Below are positions 31,689 through 44,133 of a stretch of DNA of 64,000 bases, one piece after another; within the stretch, counting starts at the first letter, position 1, and each line of letters opens with the position of its first letter. The stretch is from contig OZ020601.1 in NCBI GenBank assembly GCA_963971535.1, forward strand, positions 23,431,335 through 23,495,334, read 5' to 3'. Under the pieces are notes generated by a model. That model was not told the DNA's origin. It saw only the letters and a program-made list of their open reading frames with translations, and ran no database searches. Origin of the DNA: Notolepis coatsorum (Eukaryota > Chordata > Actinopteri > Aulopiformes > Paralepididae). A program made the position numbers and the translations under genes.

Positions 31689-33394
31689 TGAAAGGGTGCA
31701 CGATTGGAGGACACTTGATCCTGCTCACCTTTTATGTAGGCTGCTGTTGTGCCTCAACAAAGGTGTAAAACATGTCAGGCTATAGACCACCATACCTCTG
31801 CACCATTCCACTTTTAACGGGGCAATTCGCCCAAAATAATATATATACAAACAGAATACAGGATCACTGATCGGGCCTTTAAGTGAGGCAGTGGAGGTGG
31901 AAACATTGGAAAGTTGTCAGAAGGTTTCCCTTCAGCCTCCCTCTTTCACTTCTGTTCCGTTGGAGTTTAGGGGTGTTTTCTCACCTCTAGTTGAGTAGAC
32001 TCGCTGCGACTCATGGGGGTAAAGTTGCAGAATTGTTGCATTTTTCATTTGTTCGGTTAACTTTCACGGCAGGTCTGAAAACACCCTGAGGGTACGTTCT
32101 GAATTTTTTACCCTAAGGCGTATTTCCTACTTACTGTACCAACAATGTCATCGGATCGGTAGAGTCTTCAGCACAGTGAACCCAAAGTAGGTTTCAGCGT
32201 TTATTTCGCGGCCTGTACAGACCGTACCGACCGGAGTATGGCCCCGTTGACCTCGCATCCGTTTTGACGCTCGCTAGTCGGAGGTATGTATGAAGAATGG
32301 TATGGATCGTGCCGAGGAAGGATTCTCCCGAATGACCACATGGCCGGTAAGTAGGAAATAGGCCCAGAGTTACAACGTAACTTTTAATGGCCTATTTGTC
32401 GCCAGCGATAACGTCACACATATGGAAAGATCAAAGCGAAAGGGATCCACTGTATGAATTTCAAATTGGATTTTCCAGGCCTGTGGCCGTGCTAAATGTG
32501 TTTGATATTATTTTCAAATTAGGCGAGACAGTGATGTGTGAGATTATGTGCAGCCAGTGAAGGAAGAGAGGGATGTTTTTAGGGAGGAGCTCGGGCCATA
32601 AAGTAGGGCTCATCTCTGAGGGTAAATGAGGCATCAGATTGAGTTCTCGTTCTGATTCTAATGGTTGACCTACGCAGGAAACGTCCCAGTAAAGAATTAA
32701 TCCAGAATCCTTCCTCCTCCCCCATCTATGAGTCACTACAGTCAAAATGGAAATGAATAAATAATTGAAATGGCTCATGGGTTATATATTTTAATTAAAA
32801 GATTAGGTCTGGAGCAAATTCACCTTAATTTTCACAATCTATAGACCTTTTCAAACACAAACAATCTAAAAGGGTCCCAGTGTATTTATATTTACATGTA
32901 TTTCATGTTTTAGTGCAGGAAACTGCAGCATGTGTGCCAAGTGTGGACACTTTTAGTTCGACCAACATTGAGTTGAATGGGATCAGCCATCTCCTCATAT
33001 ATGACTCATTTATGTCATTATTTAACAGGTTATTACCTCGGATGTCAGAACCATCAGCAATTTGTTGCATTGTTAACTAACTAACGTTTGATGTATTGGT
33101 TGATGTATATTTCCTCAGATAGTTGATATGTTTAGAATTTTAAGGCTTCAATAGAACTGGCACCAAGCAGAGCATACTGTAGAATGCTGGTATTCTGGTG
33201 ATGATCCTTCCTTCTTTTATAGTTTCCTTGGTTCTAACATGATAACCCTTCCTTCTTTTATAGTTTCCTTGTTTCAGTGTTTGTTCATATCAATAACTGA
33301 CAGGAAATAAACCTGGACCCAAGCTCTTTCCTTAGCAACGGAATTCTTCTGAAAAGGTCTACATGGACTAAAGAGGACCTCGAGTAGATAATAC
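31689..33394. other. No gene seen
   Basis: This is low-copy-looking sequence without a recognisable ORF. A duplicated CCTTCCTTCTTTTATAGTTTCCTTG motif occurs at about 33207 and 33247. The patch at 31738-31785 resembles 13765-13880. Confidence 0.3.
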
Positions 33395-33862
<468 letters not shown>

Positions 33863-34020
33863 CACACACACAAAGAGTTTATCATTGCCAAATATGTCAG
33901 CTATCTCAGATAAGTCGGGTATGATGGCACAGAAATAAGGTCACATTTCCTTAATTTTCTCCGTTGCATGACATCACCTAACGCAAGGAAAGTTGAAGAA
34001 ATAGTTGAAGAAACGGTGCC

Positions 34021-34683
34021 TACAGTTCACTAGAGGTCTACAGTTCACTAGAGGTCTGAGTTCACGAGAGGTCTACAGTTCACTAGAGGTCTACAGTTCA
34101 CTAGAGGTCTGAGTTCACGAGAGGTCTACAGTTCACTAGAGGTCTACAGTTCACTAGAGGTCTGAATTCACGAGAGGTCTACAGTTCACTAGAGGTCTAC
34201 AGTTCACTAGAGGTCTACAGTTCACTAGGGGTCTGCAGTTCACTAGAGGTCTCACTAGAGGTCTACAGTTCACTAGAGGTCTACAGTTCACTAGAGGTCT
34301 ACAGTTCACTAGAGGTCTGCAGTTCACTAGAGGTCTCACTAGAGGTCTACAGTTCACTAGAGGTCTACAGTTCACTAGAGGTCTACAGTTCACTAGAGGT
34401 CTGCAGTTCACTAGAGGTCTCACTAGAGGTCTACAGTTCACTAGAGGTCTACAGTTCACTAGAGGTCTGCAGTTCACTAGAGGTCTACAGTTCACTAGAG
34501 GTCTGCAGTTCACTAGAGGTCTACAGTTCACTAGAAGTCTGCTGTTCACTAGAGGTCTGCCCTCCTCTCTGTCTGTAGTTCACTAGAGGTCTGTTCGTCT
34601 CTCTGTCTGTAGTTCACTAGAGGTTTGTTCTCTCTGTCTGTAGTTCACTAGAGGTCTGCTCTCCTCTCTGTCTGTAGTTCACT
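34021..34683 (+). repeat. Minisatellite 3, left segment
   Basis: The unit is 18 bp (CTACAGTTCACTAGAGGT), with GCAG and shortened variants, changing at the right to a unit with CTCTCTGTCTGTAGTTCACTAG. It resumes at 36466 after the LINE. Confidence 0.95.
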
Positions 34684-36465
34684 ACATTTACATTTTACAT
34701 TTAGTCATTTAGCTGACGCTTTTATCCAAAGCGACTTACAAGTTCTGTACGACAAGACAGCAAGAAGGGTACAACTCTATCAGCTGAGTAACAATGTTCA
34801 TCAAGTGTTGCGTGTTACAGTGTAGGTTAGTTTATTAGGACAAGTGCATGACAGTAAGGTTAGTCAGGGTTAGATTTATTTTTATTTTTTATTTTTTTTA
34901 TCATTTCAGATAGTGGTTGAAGAAGTGAGTCTTTAGTCGACGGCGAAAGATTGGACGGGATTCGGCTGTCCTAACTGGGATGGGTAGTTCATTCCACCAT
35001 TGTGGGGCAAGGACTGAGAATAGGCGGCTTCTCTTTGATGACCCTCCGGGAGCTTGGATAGGAGTAGGTCTGAGGCGGCCAGAAGATGCAGAGCGTAGGG
35101 GTCTTGAGGGTGTGTAGTTAGAGACCATTGACCGGAGGTAGGCGGGAGCGGTTCCCTTTGCTGCACGGTATGCTAGGTCGAGGGCCTTGAAGCGGATACG
35201 TGCAGCAATGGGGAGCCAGTGCAGGTCCCTAAGAAGTGGGGTGACATGGGCCGACTTCGGTAGGTTTGATATCAGGCGGGCCGCTGCGTTTTGAATAAGT
35301 TGAAGAGGCTTGGTGGCAGTGGCCGGGAGGCCAGCTAGCAGTGCGTTGCAGTAGTCGAGGCGGGAGATGACTGTTGATTGGACGAGGAGTTGGGTGGCTT
35401 CTTTTGTCAGGAAGGGGCGTATCCTTCTGACGTTGCTCAGGAGGAATCTGCAGGTTCTGGTTGTCGCTGCGATGTGAGCAGAGAAGTTCAACTGGTCGTC
35501 AAGGACAACACCAAGGTTCTTGGCGGTCGGGGACGCGGTCACAGCTGCATTCTCGACTGTGATGGAGAGGTCGGTCAGGGGGGAGGGTTTGGCCGGCAGG
35601 TGGAGCAATTCTGTTTTGCTTAGGTTCAGTTTGAGGTGGTTGGTCGTCATCCAGGCGGAGATGTCGGACAGACAGGCCGAGATCCGCTCAGAGACGTGGA
35701 TATCTGAGGGAGGGAAGGAGAGGAAGAGTTGAGTATCATCGGCATAACAATGATATGAGAAGCCATGAGACGTGATAATGTTACCCAGTGATTTAGTGTA
35801 GAGGGAGAAGAGAAGGGGTCCTAGGACCGAGCCCTGGGGGACACCCGTCCGGAGGGGGCGGGTGGCCGACAGAGTCCCTCTCCATGACACTTGGTAGGAG
35901 CGGTCGTTGAGGTATGATGTCAGCCATGTCAGCGCAGATCCAGCCACTCCCATTCCTGCGAGGGCCGTGAGGAGGATCTGATGGTTGACTGTGTCGAAGG
36001 CTGCAGATAGATCTAGGAGAATCAGGACAGAGGAGAGGCCTTTCGCTTTTGCTAAGTGAAGTACCTCTGTGACCGCAATGAGGGCCGTTTCTGTGGAGTG
36101 GCCAGTCCAGAAGCCAGACTGATTGGGGTCTAGGAGGTCATTCTGTAAGAGATAAGCAGTAAGTTGGTTGGATCCAGCACGTTCAAGTGTTTTAGAAAGA
36201 AAGGAGAGAAGAGAGACAGGACGATAGTTGGCTATGACGGTGGGGTTCAGGGTTGGTTTTTTTATGAGGGGCATGACTCTGGCTTGTTTTAGGGAGGTGG
36301 GGACCACCCCCGAGTTGAGTGAGGAGTTGATGGTTGCAGTTAGGAATGGGAGGATGTCCGGTGCTATGGTCTGGAGGAGTGGGGAGGGTAGCTGGTCCAG
36401 CTGGCATGTAGTCGGACGGTTCGACGTTACCAGTGTCAGGGTCTCGGCTTCTGTAATGGGAGAGA
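34684..36465 (-). mobile_element. L2-clade LINE, 5'-truncated, in minisatellite 3
   Basis: On the minus strand the element starts inside the region before the RT and ends with GTAAGTCGCTTTGGATAAAAG and a TAAATGTAAATGT tail, the UnaL2-type 3' hairpin and repeat. It is closely similar to the copy at 61556-64000. Minisatellite 3 lies on both sides. Confidence 0.95.
34901..36465 (-). CDS. L2 reverse transcriptase, partial but open
   Basis: The frame is open from the truncation point to the stop near 34901. In order it carries NYRPVSLLSFLSKTLERA, LLDLSAAFDTVNHQIL, GVPQGSVLGPLLFSLYTKSL, YHCYADDTQLFLS with the catalytic aspartates, LKLNLSKTELLHLPA and a C-terminal WWNELPIPVRTAES block. The endonuclease is lost to 5' truncation, so it cannot act alone. 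A fused minisatellite-encoded start (about 36466-36490) extends the frame by chance. The absence of stops shows a young insertion. The 5'-truncation point is AGAGA|TCTG. Confidence 0.9.
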
Positions 36466-36665
36466 TCTGTTCTCTCTGTCTGTAGTTCACTAGAGGTCTG
36501 CTCTCCTCTCTGTCTGTAGTTCACTAGAGGTCTGTTCTCTCTGTCTGTAGTTCACTAGAGGTCTGCTCTCCTCTCTGTCTGTAGTTCACTAGAGGTCTGC
36601 TCTCCTCTCTGTCTGTAGTTCACTAGAGGTCTGCTCTCCTCTCTGTCTGTAGTTCACTAAAGGTC
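36466..36665 (+). repeat. Minisatellite 3, right segment
   Basis: These are units of about 36 bp with GTAGTTCACTAGAGGTCTGCTCTCC and CTCTGTCT, the same variant as at 34560-34683. Confidence 0.95.
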
Positions 36666-38180
36666 TGCTGTTTTTCCTCTCGAGACACACGGACCACGTT
36701 GGTATGTGTTGTTTTTTTGTGCAAAATGCCCCTTTAAGAAACCAATTTCTAGCACACATTTCACTCACTGCTTCCACTGCTATATCTTAACCCTTAACAA
36801 CAATGTGTCCCCTCTGTAACCCTCTCTGCTCCCCCACTCTGTAACCCTCTCTGCTCCCCCACTCTGCCCTAACGAGGCCATGGGGCATCAGAGTCTCCAC
36901 GGGGCTCATTAGTTTACCCACTGGCCTCAATGAGCCTCGCTGGCGACCTCAGAGCCGTGATGCCTTGCCCGCGAGCCGGTTGTGGGCATGGAGTCCACCT
37001 GCCCCGCGGCAAAGAAGGCAAAGCTGTACTAGTGCTCACATGAGCCGCAAGCCATGGGCAAAGCGCTTACTGTTGCTGAGTTCAGCTTTTCAGTGAGAGT
37101 ATACCGTGTAGATCTGAGACGGTTGTGGCGGCTGGCCGGTTGTTTGCTTGTGTTTAGTTTGTTAACCCAGCTGAACACGCTGAGAAGCATTTCATTTGAC
37201 CGATTCAAACGTTTTCATATAAATAAACCTGGGGCTTTGGAGGTGTACCGAATATGAACATACTTTATACAACCATGGATCCATGCAAAAGGTATAGCTT
37301 TTTACTTTACCGTCGTCCACAATATACACATACAGATACAGCCCTGAAAAATCAAACCTCTACTGCTCCTCTACCACTACTCCACCACTCCACTCCAAAC
37401 TGATTTTGTGACTCCTATTGTTCTGGACCGGGCCAGATTTCACACCTCCACTGCCTCCCACAGGCTGGGGAGATTTTCATCTTACATTTTTATTCGTCCC
37501 AAATGTCCCAGCCCCATCCGATTTCTTAGCTTTTTTCACTGTTTACTTATCATGCATTGCAACACTAATATATGGTCAGTACCCCAAGTCAGACTGCCCA
37601 TATAAAAATGAGCTTGGGGGTCTGAGGGCAGTAGCCCCCTCCCTGTGGAAGCACTTAAGTTAAGTACCCTCCATTTGTTCACGTTTAGACCCAGCCACCA
37701 GCCCCCGAAAATTAACACCTGAGTGCTAGTTCTAAAGTGGTAGAAGAGTGGCAGAAGCGCAGCAGTAGGGTACTGAATCTGAAGTGCTTCATCTATATTG
37801 TCAATAAAATAAATATATATATAGAAACGATTTTAAATATATATATATAATATAATAATAATATAATATAATAAATATAATATAATAATATAATTATATA
37901 TATATACATATATACACAGTATATTTTTATATTCCTGCAGTAGTACAAACAAATCTTTTAGAAAATAGACCATTTTGAATGAAACAGCACTGTGACAATT
38001 GTATTACAAGATAGTTAAATAAAACATATCACATTGTAATTTGTACTGGAATACTAAACATACCGGTATACTGTCAAAACTAAGAAACATGATATTTTGG
38101 CCATATTGCCCATCCCTAAATAAATTACATTTATAAAGTCTATTATCTCCAATTGATTATAGTGATTCTACTTCTACAGA
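36666..38180. other. No gene seen; AT microsatellite at 37805-37925
   Basis: Two copies of a CTCTGTAACCCTCTCTGCTC unit occur near 36811-36860. An (AT/TA)n tract covers about 37805-37925. The end near 38096-38118 (TTTTGGCCATATTGCCCATC) looks like the terminus of a MITE, with no partner seen. Confidence 0.35.
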
Positions 38181-38444
38181 GCAGCCACGCAGGCAGGATG
38201 GAACCACCAGTCTGTTGTAGCAGCAGCCTCAGGCAGGATGGAACCACTAGTCTGTTGTAGCAGAAGCCTCAGGATGGATGGAACCACTAGTCTGTTGTAG
38301 CAGCAGCCTCAGGATGGAACCACTAGTCTGTTGTAGCAGCAGCCTCAGGCAGGATGGAACCACTAGTCTGTTGTAGCAGCAGCCTCAGGATGGATGGAAC
38401 CACTAGTCTGTTGTAGCAGCAGCCCCAGGATGGAACCACTAGTC
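38181..38444 (+). repeat. Minisatellite 4, left segment
   Basis: Units of about 36-40 bp carry CACTAGTCTGTTGTAGCAGC and CTCAGGCAGGATGGAAC. The last eight bases CACTAGTC (38437-38444) flank the hAT insertion. Confidence 0.95.
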
Positions 38445-40107
38445 CAGGGGTGGCCAACCAGTCAGAGACTAAGAGCCACAAAAATTACTGTGGTACCACA
38501 AAGAGCCACACCATATACCAGCGTTTCTCAACCTTTTTTTTCAGTCACGGCACCCTTCATGTGTTTATAGGTCTCACCCTCTGGCCTCTGAAGTTGCTAA
38601 TGTCTTTTTTATTTGGGCCTCACAGGGTTAAAAGTACCCTGTGAGACCCACGGTTGCAAAATTACAAAATCACTTTTAGCCATTTAAAAAAATAATGTTT
38701 ATAGGGCGGTCAGGTGGCGTAGCGGAGATTGCGCACGTCACCAACGCAGGAGATGCTGGGTTCGAGCCCAGCTCTCTGCGTTGCTACCAGCTTGGCTGGT
38801 CGTTCATATTAATACAATTGGCAGTATTAGGGGGTGGAAAGCTGGTGGGTCGGAATCTGGCGTTGTGGACAGCGACGCCTATAGGTCAGGTCTCGGCGCT
38901 TGCTCAGCGGGGGCAGGACTTGGTGGAGATAGCGTGCCCTCCCACACGTTACACTTCACCAATGAGAGTCCTCGCTGCCAAGTGAAAAAACGTCACTGGC
39001 AGTCGCCACACGTATCGGAGGAAGCACGCGGTCGGCTTCGGGACGCCCTTGTACCGACTCGTAGGAGAACATGCATACAGCAGCCAGGTAGGGGAGGGGG
39101 GGAATTGGCACAGCGACTAAATTGGGACGGGGAGAAAAACAGAAAATTGGAGAAAGAGAAATAAAAAAAAAAAATAAAAAAAAATAATGTTTATTTAAGA
39201 AATGTGTCCCACCCTCTGGCCTCTGAAGTTGCTAATGTCTTTTTAATTTGGGCCTCACAGGGTTAACCCCTTAAGCCCGAGATATACAGTAAAAGTGTAT
39301 ATTTTCAGCATTACGTTTGTTTACCAATTATTTTAACTGTTATTAGTGAAATATAAGATTATAGAAATCTCAGTCAGGGCATTGAGTCGGAAACCGGCGC
39401 ATATTGACAGGAGGAAGTGGCACAGCCAAAAGTGTGTGTAGTCTTTTGAAGGAAGAGACTCAGGGCTTTCGAATTTCGAAAAACTACCCTACCCAGCTCA
39501 CACCAGCTCCTGTCAATCATCTGACTTCTGGATTAACTTTTTTATTTCTCTTATTTTTTGGGATTCTCTCCCACAAACCTGAACGTTATTGCCATAAAAC
39601 AGAACGCAGTTAGTTTCTCTACCTTTCTGTGAACGTCTTGCAAAAAACGGTGTTGCAATATGATGAAAAATGGTGGAGAAATTTACATTATAAAAAAGAT
39701 GGCAGAATTCAGTACTGTATCTACAAAACCTTCTGTTTAATAATCTTCCCTTTATTCATTTGTTTAGATTTTTCAGGTCTGGTAAATTTTAGCATGGTGT
39801 TATTCACAGTCAAAGATAAAAAAAAAATTAAATAGAATTGATATTCTCCTTTGGTTCATTACAATTTACTCAAGCCTATAGTAACAGACACACTATTTCT
39901 GACACTGATCCATATATGTCCCTAGATTCAGATCCCAAGAACATGCAAATGGACCATTTAAAAAAAAGTTGTAAATGTTTATTCTACGTCCTTATGGAAT
40001 GAGTGACAATATTATATATATATATTTTTTTTTTATGGATGGAAGAGCCGCACATTGACGGGCAAAGAGCTGCATGCGGCTCGCGAGCCGCGGGTTGGCC
40101 ACCCCTG
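38445..40107 (+). mobile_element. Non-autonomous hAT element in minisatellite 4
   Basis: The perfect 15-bp terminal inverted repeats CAGGGGTGGCCAACC and GGTTGGCCACCCCTG are flanked by CACTAGTC (38437-38444) and CACTAGCC (40108-40115), 7 of 8 bases equal. Subterminal AGAGCC(A/G)CA words appear at both ends. It has no transposase. It contains a SINE (38702-39176) and a CAGCGTTTCTCAACC word at about 38518 that looks like the end of another hAT copy. Confidence 0.85.
38702..39176 (+). mobile_element. tRNA-headed SINE, family A, copy 2
   Basis: Head GGTGGCGTAGCGG, B box GGTTCGAGCC and tail AATTGGGACGGGGAG followed by A-rich sequence. The target duplication is AAAATAATGTTTA at about 38689-38701 and 39181-39193. 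It is inserted inside the hAT element. Confidence 0.85.
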
Positions 40108-40430
40108 CACTAGCCTGTTGTAGCAGAAGCCTCAGGCAGGATGGAACCACTAGTCTGTTGTAGCAGCAGCAGCCTCAGGCAGGATGGAACCACTAGTCTG
40201 TTGTAGCAGCAGCCTCAGGATGGAACCACTAGTCTGTTGTAGCAGAAGCCTCAGGCAGGATGGAACCACTAGTCTGTTGTAGCAGCAGCCTCAGGCAGGA
40301 TGGAACCACTAGTCTGTTGTAGCAGCAGCCTCAGGCAGGATGGAACCACTAGTCTGTTGTAGCAGCAGCCTCAGGATGGAACCACTAGTCTGTAGCAGCA
40401 GCCTCAGGCAGGATGGAACCACTAGTCCGC
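40108..40430 (+). repeat. Minisatellite 4, right segment
   Basis: The same 36-40-bp units resume after the hAT element. Confidence 0.95.
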
Positions 40431-40519
40431 TAGTTAGAGAGCAGTTTTATGTCACTGTTGAAGGTCAACTGCACATCAGCAGTTTTATTATATTTATTAT
40501 TATTTTATTATAAAAAATA

Positions 40520-41004
40520 GTTGGGTGGCGCAGTGGACATTGCACTCGTCACCAACGCAAGAGACACCGGGTTCGAATCTGGCTGTCGGCGTTGCCTCCG
40601 GCTTGGACCGGCCGTCATACTAACTCAATTGGCAGAGTTAGCGGGTGGAAGTCGATGGGTGGTAATCTGGACGTTGTGGACAGTGACTCCTACAGGTTGG
40701 TTGGGGGACGCCTGCAGTGCCTGCACAGCAGAAACAGGAAATGGTGGGGGTAGTGTGAGCCTCCCACACGTTACACCTCACCAATGAGAGTCCGCACTGG
40801 CAGGTGAAAAGAAGTGGCTGGCTGACTCCATATGTATTGGAGGGGACATGTGATAGTATCTATCAACCCTCCCTAGACCGACCAGTGGGGGGCACATGCG
40901 AGCAATGACCAGGAAGGGGAGGGGGGGATTGGCATAACGACTAAATTGGGATGGGAGAAAAAACACAGAAAAACAGGAGAAGAAAAAGTGGATACAAAAA
41001 AAAA
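40520..41004 (+). mobile_element. tRNA-headed SINE, family A, copy 3
   Basis: Full-length copy: GGTGGCGCAGTGG head, GGTTCGAATC B box, GTTGTGGACAGTGACTCCTA body block, and a TTGGGATGGGAGAAAA tail followed by A-rich sequence. I could not define its target duplication with confidence. Confidence 0.8.
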
Positions 41005-41271
41005 GTTATATAATGAGTCCAGTTGTAACCAATCCACAGTCCTCAGGAGACATCAATCACCCCGAGAACTTAGAACCGCTCAAAGGACTTTGACCGTAGT
41101 TGGCAAAAAAGGACCACTACCAGGGTGTCAGCAGTCAGCGATGTGATAGAGGGCCTGGAATCAGAACCAGAACTGTTTTCACTTACAGAAAAACTAAAAA
41201 AAACATCTAGATTGTAAACTTCCATTGCAACATAAAATAAAACCGACATCCCATTCCCTTTACCCTCTGCA

Positions 41272-41445
41272 GCACAGAGAGAGAGATAAAAAAAAGAGCG
41301 AGAGACGGAGAGAGAGGGATAGGGGGGGTAGAGAGAGAAAGTGAGAGAGAGAGGGAGAGAGAGAGGGGGGGTAGAGAGGGAGAGGGGGGTAGAGAGAGAG
41401 AGAGAGGGGGGTAGGAGAGAGAGAGGGAGAGAGGCAGAGAGATAT
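41272..41445 (+). repeat. (GA)n-rich purine tract
   Basis: Imperfect GAGAGA with GGGGGG and GGTAGAGA interruptions; almost all purine on the plus strand. Confidence 0.9.
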
Positions 41446-41641
41446 CTTTCAACTGATCCCCATGCATGAGTTGTCGGCCAGGAGACCTGCTGTGCTTCTG
41501 CTCCACAGAACGTGTAGATGACGGATGGGTAGATCTGGGAGGTGGAGGACGAGGAGGGAGGCGCTCACAGTCAAGACAGACGGTCCAATCAGAGCCCTGT
41601 TTCTACATCACATGAGCTTCACCTGGAGCAAGGCAATAATG

Positions 41642-42535
41642 AAATAAGATAAGATAAGATAAGATATTCCTTTATTGATCCCCTTGGGGAAATTCAGGCA
41701 TCATAGCAGCATGGGGGGGAGGGGTACAGGTAGTAAAACAACACAGTATACAGGTAGTAAAAGACAACACAGGCAGTGTAAACAATTTGATCAATATGGT
41801 CAATATAATTTACTATCTGACTAGCTGAGGAATATTCACATTATTCACAGTGTCACATGAGGTGCAGTATGCAAGAGGTAGTGTTATAATAATTTACTAT
41901 CTACTGAGTATACATTAATCAAAGTACCAGGGTAGTCTACTTTGTCCCCCTTGGGTTCCTATAAGTCCCAGGTCAATGTCTGGTAGCAGTCGCTGTCGCT
42001 GCCCCCTGTTGTGGGGCCTGGAGGCTGCTAGTCGCTGCCCACTGTTGTGGAGCCTGATGGCCGCTGGTATGAAGGACTGTCCGAGGCGGTTAGTTGAGTG
42101 TCGGGGGGGGATGAGTCTGTGGCTGAACGAGCTTCTCATCTTGACTAGCTCGTCGTAGAGGGGGTGGTAGGGGTTCTCCATGATGGCATCCAGCTTCCTT
42201 ATCATCCCCCTCTCTACCATCACCTCAAGTCTAGGTAGCTCGACTCCCACCACGGAGCTAGCCTTCCTCACCAGCTTGTTGAGCTTGTTGGTGTCCCTTG
42301 AGTTGATGTAGCCTCCCCAGCATGCCACAGCATAGAAGAGGATGCTGGCCACAACAGACTGGTAAAAAGACTGCAGCAGTTTGTTGCACACATTGAAGGA
42401 CCTGAGTCTCCTCAGGAAGAACAGCCTGCTCTGTCCCTTCCTGTAGAGGGCCTCTGTGTTGTCCGACCAGTCCAGTTTATTGTTCAGGTGTACCCCAAGG
42501 AACTTGTATGAGTCCAAATACTTGAACATATATGA
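41642..42535 (-). mobile_element. L2-like LINE 3' end
   Basis: On the minus strand this is a 5'-truncated LINE whose terminus is (TATCT)n followed by TATTTC. A 3' UTR of about 270 bp with CCAAGGGGATCAATAAAGGAAT precedes the tail. The family differs from the other L2 copies in this window in both tail and ORF end. A second 3' fragment lies at 5345-5455. Confidence 0.85.
41915..42532 (-). CDS. L2-like RT C-terminal fragment
   Basis: This open minus-strand frame starts at a YKFLGVHLNNKLDWSDNTEAL block, the region just after the RT catalytic core. It continues with GQSRLFFLRRLRSFNV, a SQSVVASILFYAVACWGG-type block and QSFIPAAIRLHN. Only the C-terminal fifth of the ORF is present, without catalytic residues. 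Confidence 0.8.
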   Translation of the reverse strand, partial: YMFKYLDSYKFLGVHLNNKLDWSDNTEALYRKGQSRLFFLRRLRSFNVCNKLLQSFYQSVVASILFYAVACWGGYINSRDTNKLNKLVRKASSVVGVELPRLEVMVERGMIRKLDAIMENPYHPLYDELVKMRSSFSHRLIPPRHSTNRLGQSFIPAAIRLHNSGQRLAASRPHNRGQRQRLLPDIDLGLIGTQGGQSRLPWYFD

Positions 42536-42707
42536 ACATACATGAACATACTCATATTTCTATGTATAATTATTGTTATAAGCACTCACACATGTTTTAT
42601 AACAATAATCATAACACATTATAAAGCATTTTGACTTATAAGGTCAAGTGTCTCATTCCTCATAATTGCTGGTGCATTGCATGAACTCATCGTTGCACGT
42701 GCCCCCC

Positions 42708-42820
<113 letters not shown>

Positions 42821-42929
42821 TAATTTCCTCTCTCTACCTCTCTTTCTCTACAGTAGGTATATCTCTCTCTCTTTCTACCTCTGTCCTCTGTCTCCCTGTT
42901 TTTCCACTGATTGTTGCCCAGGGTAGGAG

Positions 42930-43101
<172 letters not shown>

Positions 43102-43249
43102 GCTTGCCAAATAGTAGCCTCATGTCTGGTCCAGTGAAGCAGTCTATCTTTAGACGATAGGAGATCATCAGCGGTTGCTCTTATTCTACGAGGCATGTGT
43201 CTGTAAGACGGCTTGTTCCTGCGAGACAGAAACCTGTATTCGTGGGGCA

Positions 43250-43480
43250 GAACATCTATATAAAACCTGGGTAGGATTACGGCGGTGGCGGCCTGAAGTC
43301 CTGCTCCTCTTTCCCGCGGCGCCGAGCGGAAGAGAAGGTGGATCATCTCGCTCTCCTCACCGCGCCGGTTCTGTCACAATGTCTCCACCTGAGGGGAAAC
43401 TAAAAGTCATTGAAGTAGTTTTTTTTTCTCTTGATCCTGTGATGTTGGTGAGAAGGAAGCCCGACTTCCCGGGTTATTGA
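43250..43480 (+). promoter_or_regulatory. Candidate TATA promoter and short first ORF
   Basis: TATATAAAA at 43257-43265 is followed by a GC-rich stretch and an ATG at 43379 in a fair context (CACAATGTC). The frame runs 33 codons (MSPPEGKLKVIE...) to TGA at 43478, or could splice at a strong donor-like TTG|GTGAGAAGG near 43447. I do not recognise the protein and no next exon is evident. Confidence 0.25.
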
Positions 43481-43639
43481 TCTGACGCTGGATCTCCTTT
43501 CAACGTTCCTGCAAGAGACAAAATTACTGTCTTCAGGTTGCTGCAGAATCAACTTACTGTGCATGTGATATTCAGCAGGTTTGACAGAGACGCGACATAA
43601 TAACACTGAAGCTACACAACACGTGTCCCTCTAGTAGCT

Positions 43640-44078
43640 TCTGTCTCTGAGGTGCTGTCCTGTGTGTCTCTGAGGTGGTGTCCTGTGTGTCTCTGAGGTG
43701 CTGTCCTGTTTGTCTCTGAGGTGGTGTCCTGTGTGTCTCTGAGGTGCTGTCCTGTGTGTCTCTGAGGTGCTGTCCTGTATGTCTCTGAGGTGCTGTCCTG
43801 TGTGTCTCTGAGGTGGTGTCCTGTGTGTCTCTGAGGTGCTGTCCTGTGTGTCTCTGAGGTGCTGTCCTGTCTGTCTCAGAGGTGGTGTCCTGTCTGTCTC
43901 TGAGGTGCTGTCCTGTGTGTCTCTGAGGTGCTGTCCTGTCTGTCTCTGAGGTGCTGTCCTGTTTGTCTCTGAGGTGCTGTCCTGTCTGTCTCTGAGGTGC
44001 TGTCCTGTGTGTCTCTGAGGTGGTGTCCTGTCTGTCTCTGAGGTGCTGTCCTGTCTGTCTCTGAGGTGGTGTCCTGTC
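43640..44078 (+). repeat. Minisatellite 5
   Basis: The 23-bp unit TCTCTGAGGTGCTGTCCTGT plus GTG is repeated about 19 times, with GGTGGTG and CTGTCTG variants. Long minus-strand frames here are artefacts. Confidence 0.95.
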
Positions 44079-44133
44079 GGGGGACCTGGTCTGCAGAGCA
44101 TCTCCATTTTAGCATCTTAGTCTTTAAGTCTCA

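Noticed and set aside
34154-34549. 131-codon frame with repeated NCRPLV
   Set aside because: Minisatellite 3 read on the minus strand.
37418-37663. ORF ending GGLRAVAPSLWKHLS, LINE-like at first sight
   Set aside because: Only a few residues resemble the C-terminal end of LINE ORFs; no other RT block is nearby.
43631-44115. Long frames with TGQHLRDTQDSTSE repeats
   Set aside because: Minisatellite 5 read on the minus strand; no start context or domain.
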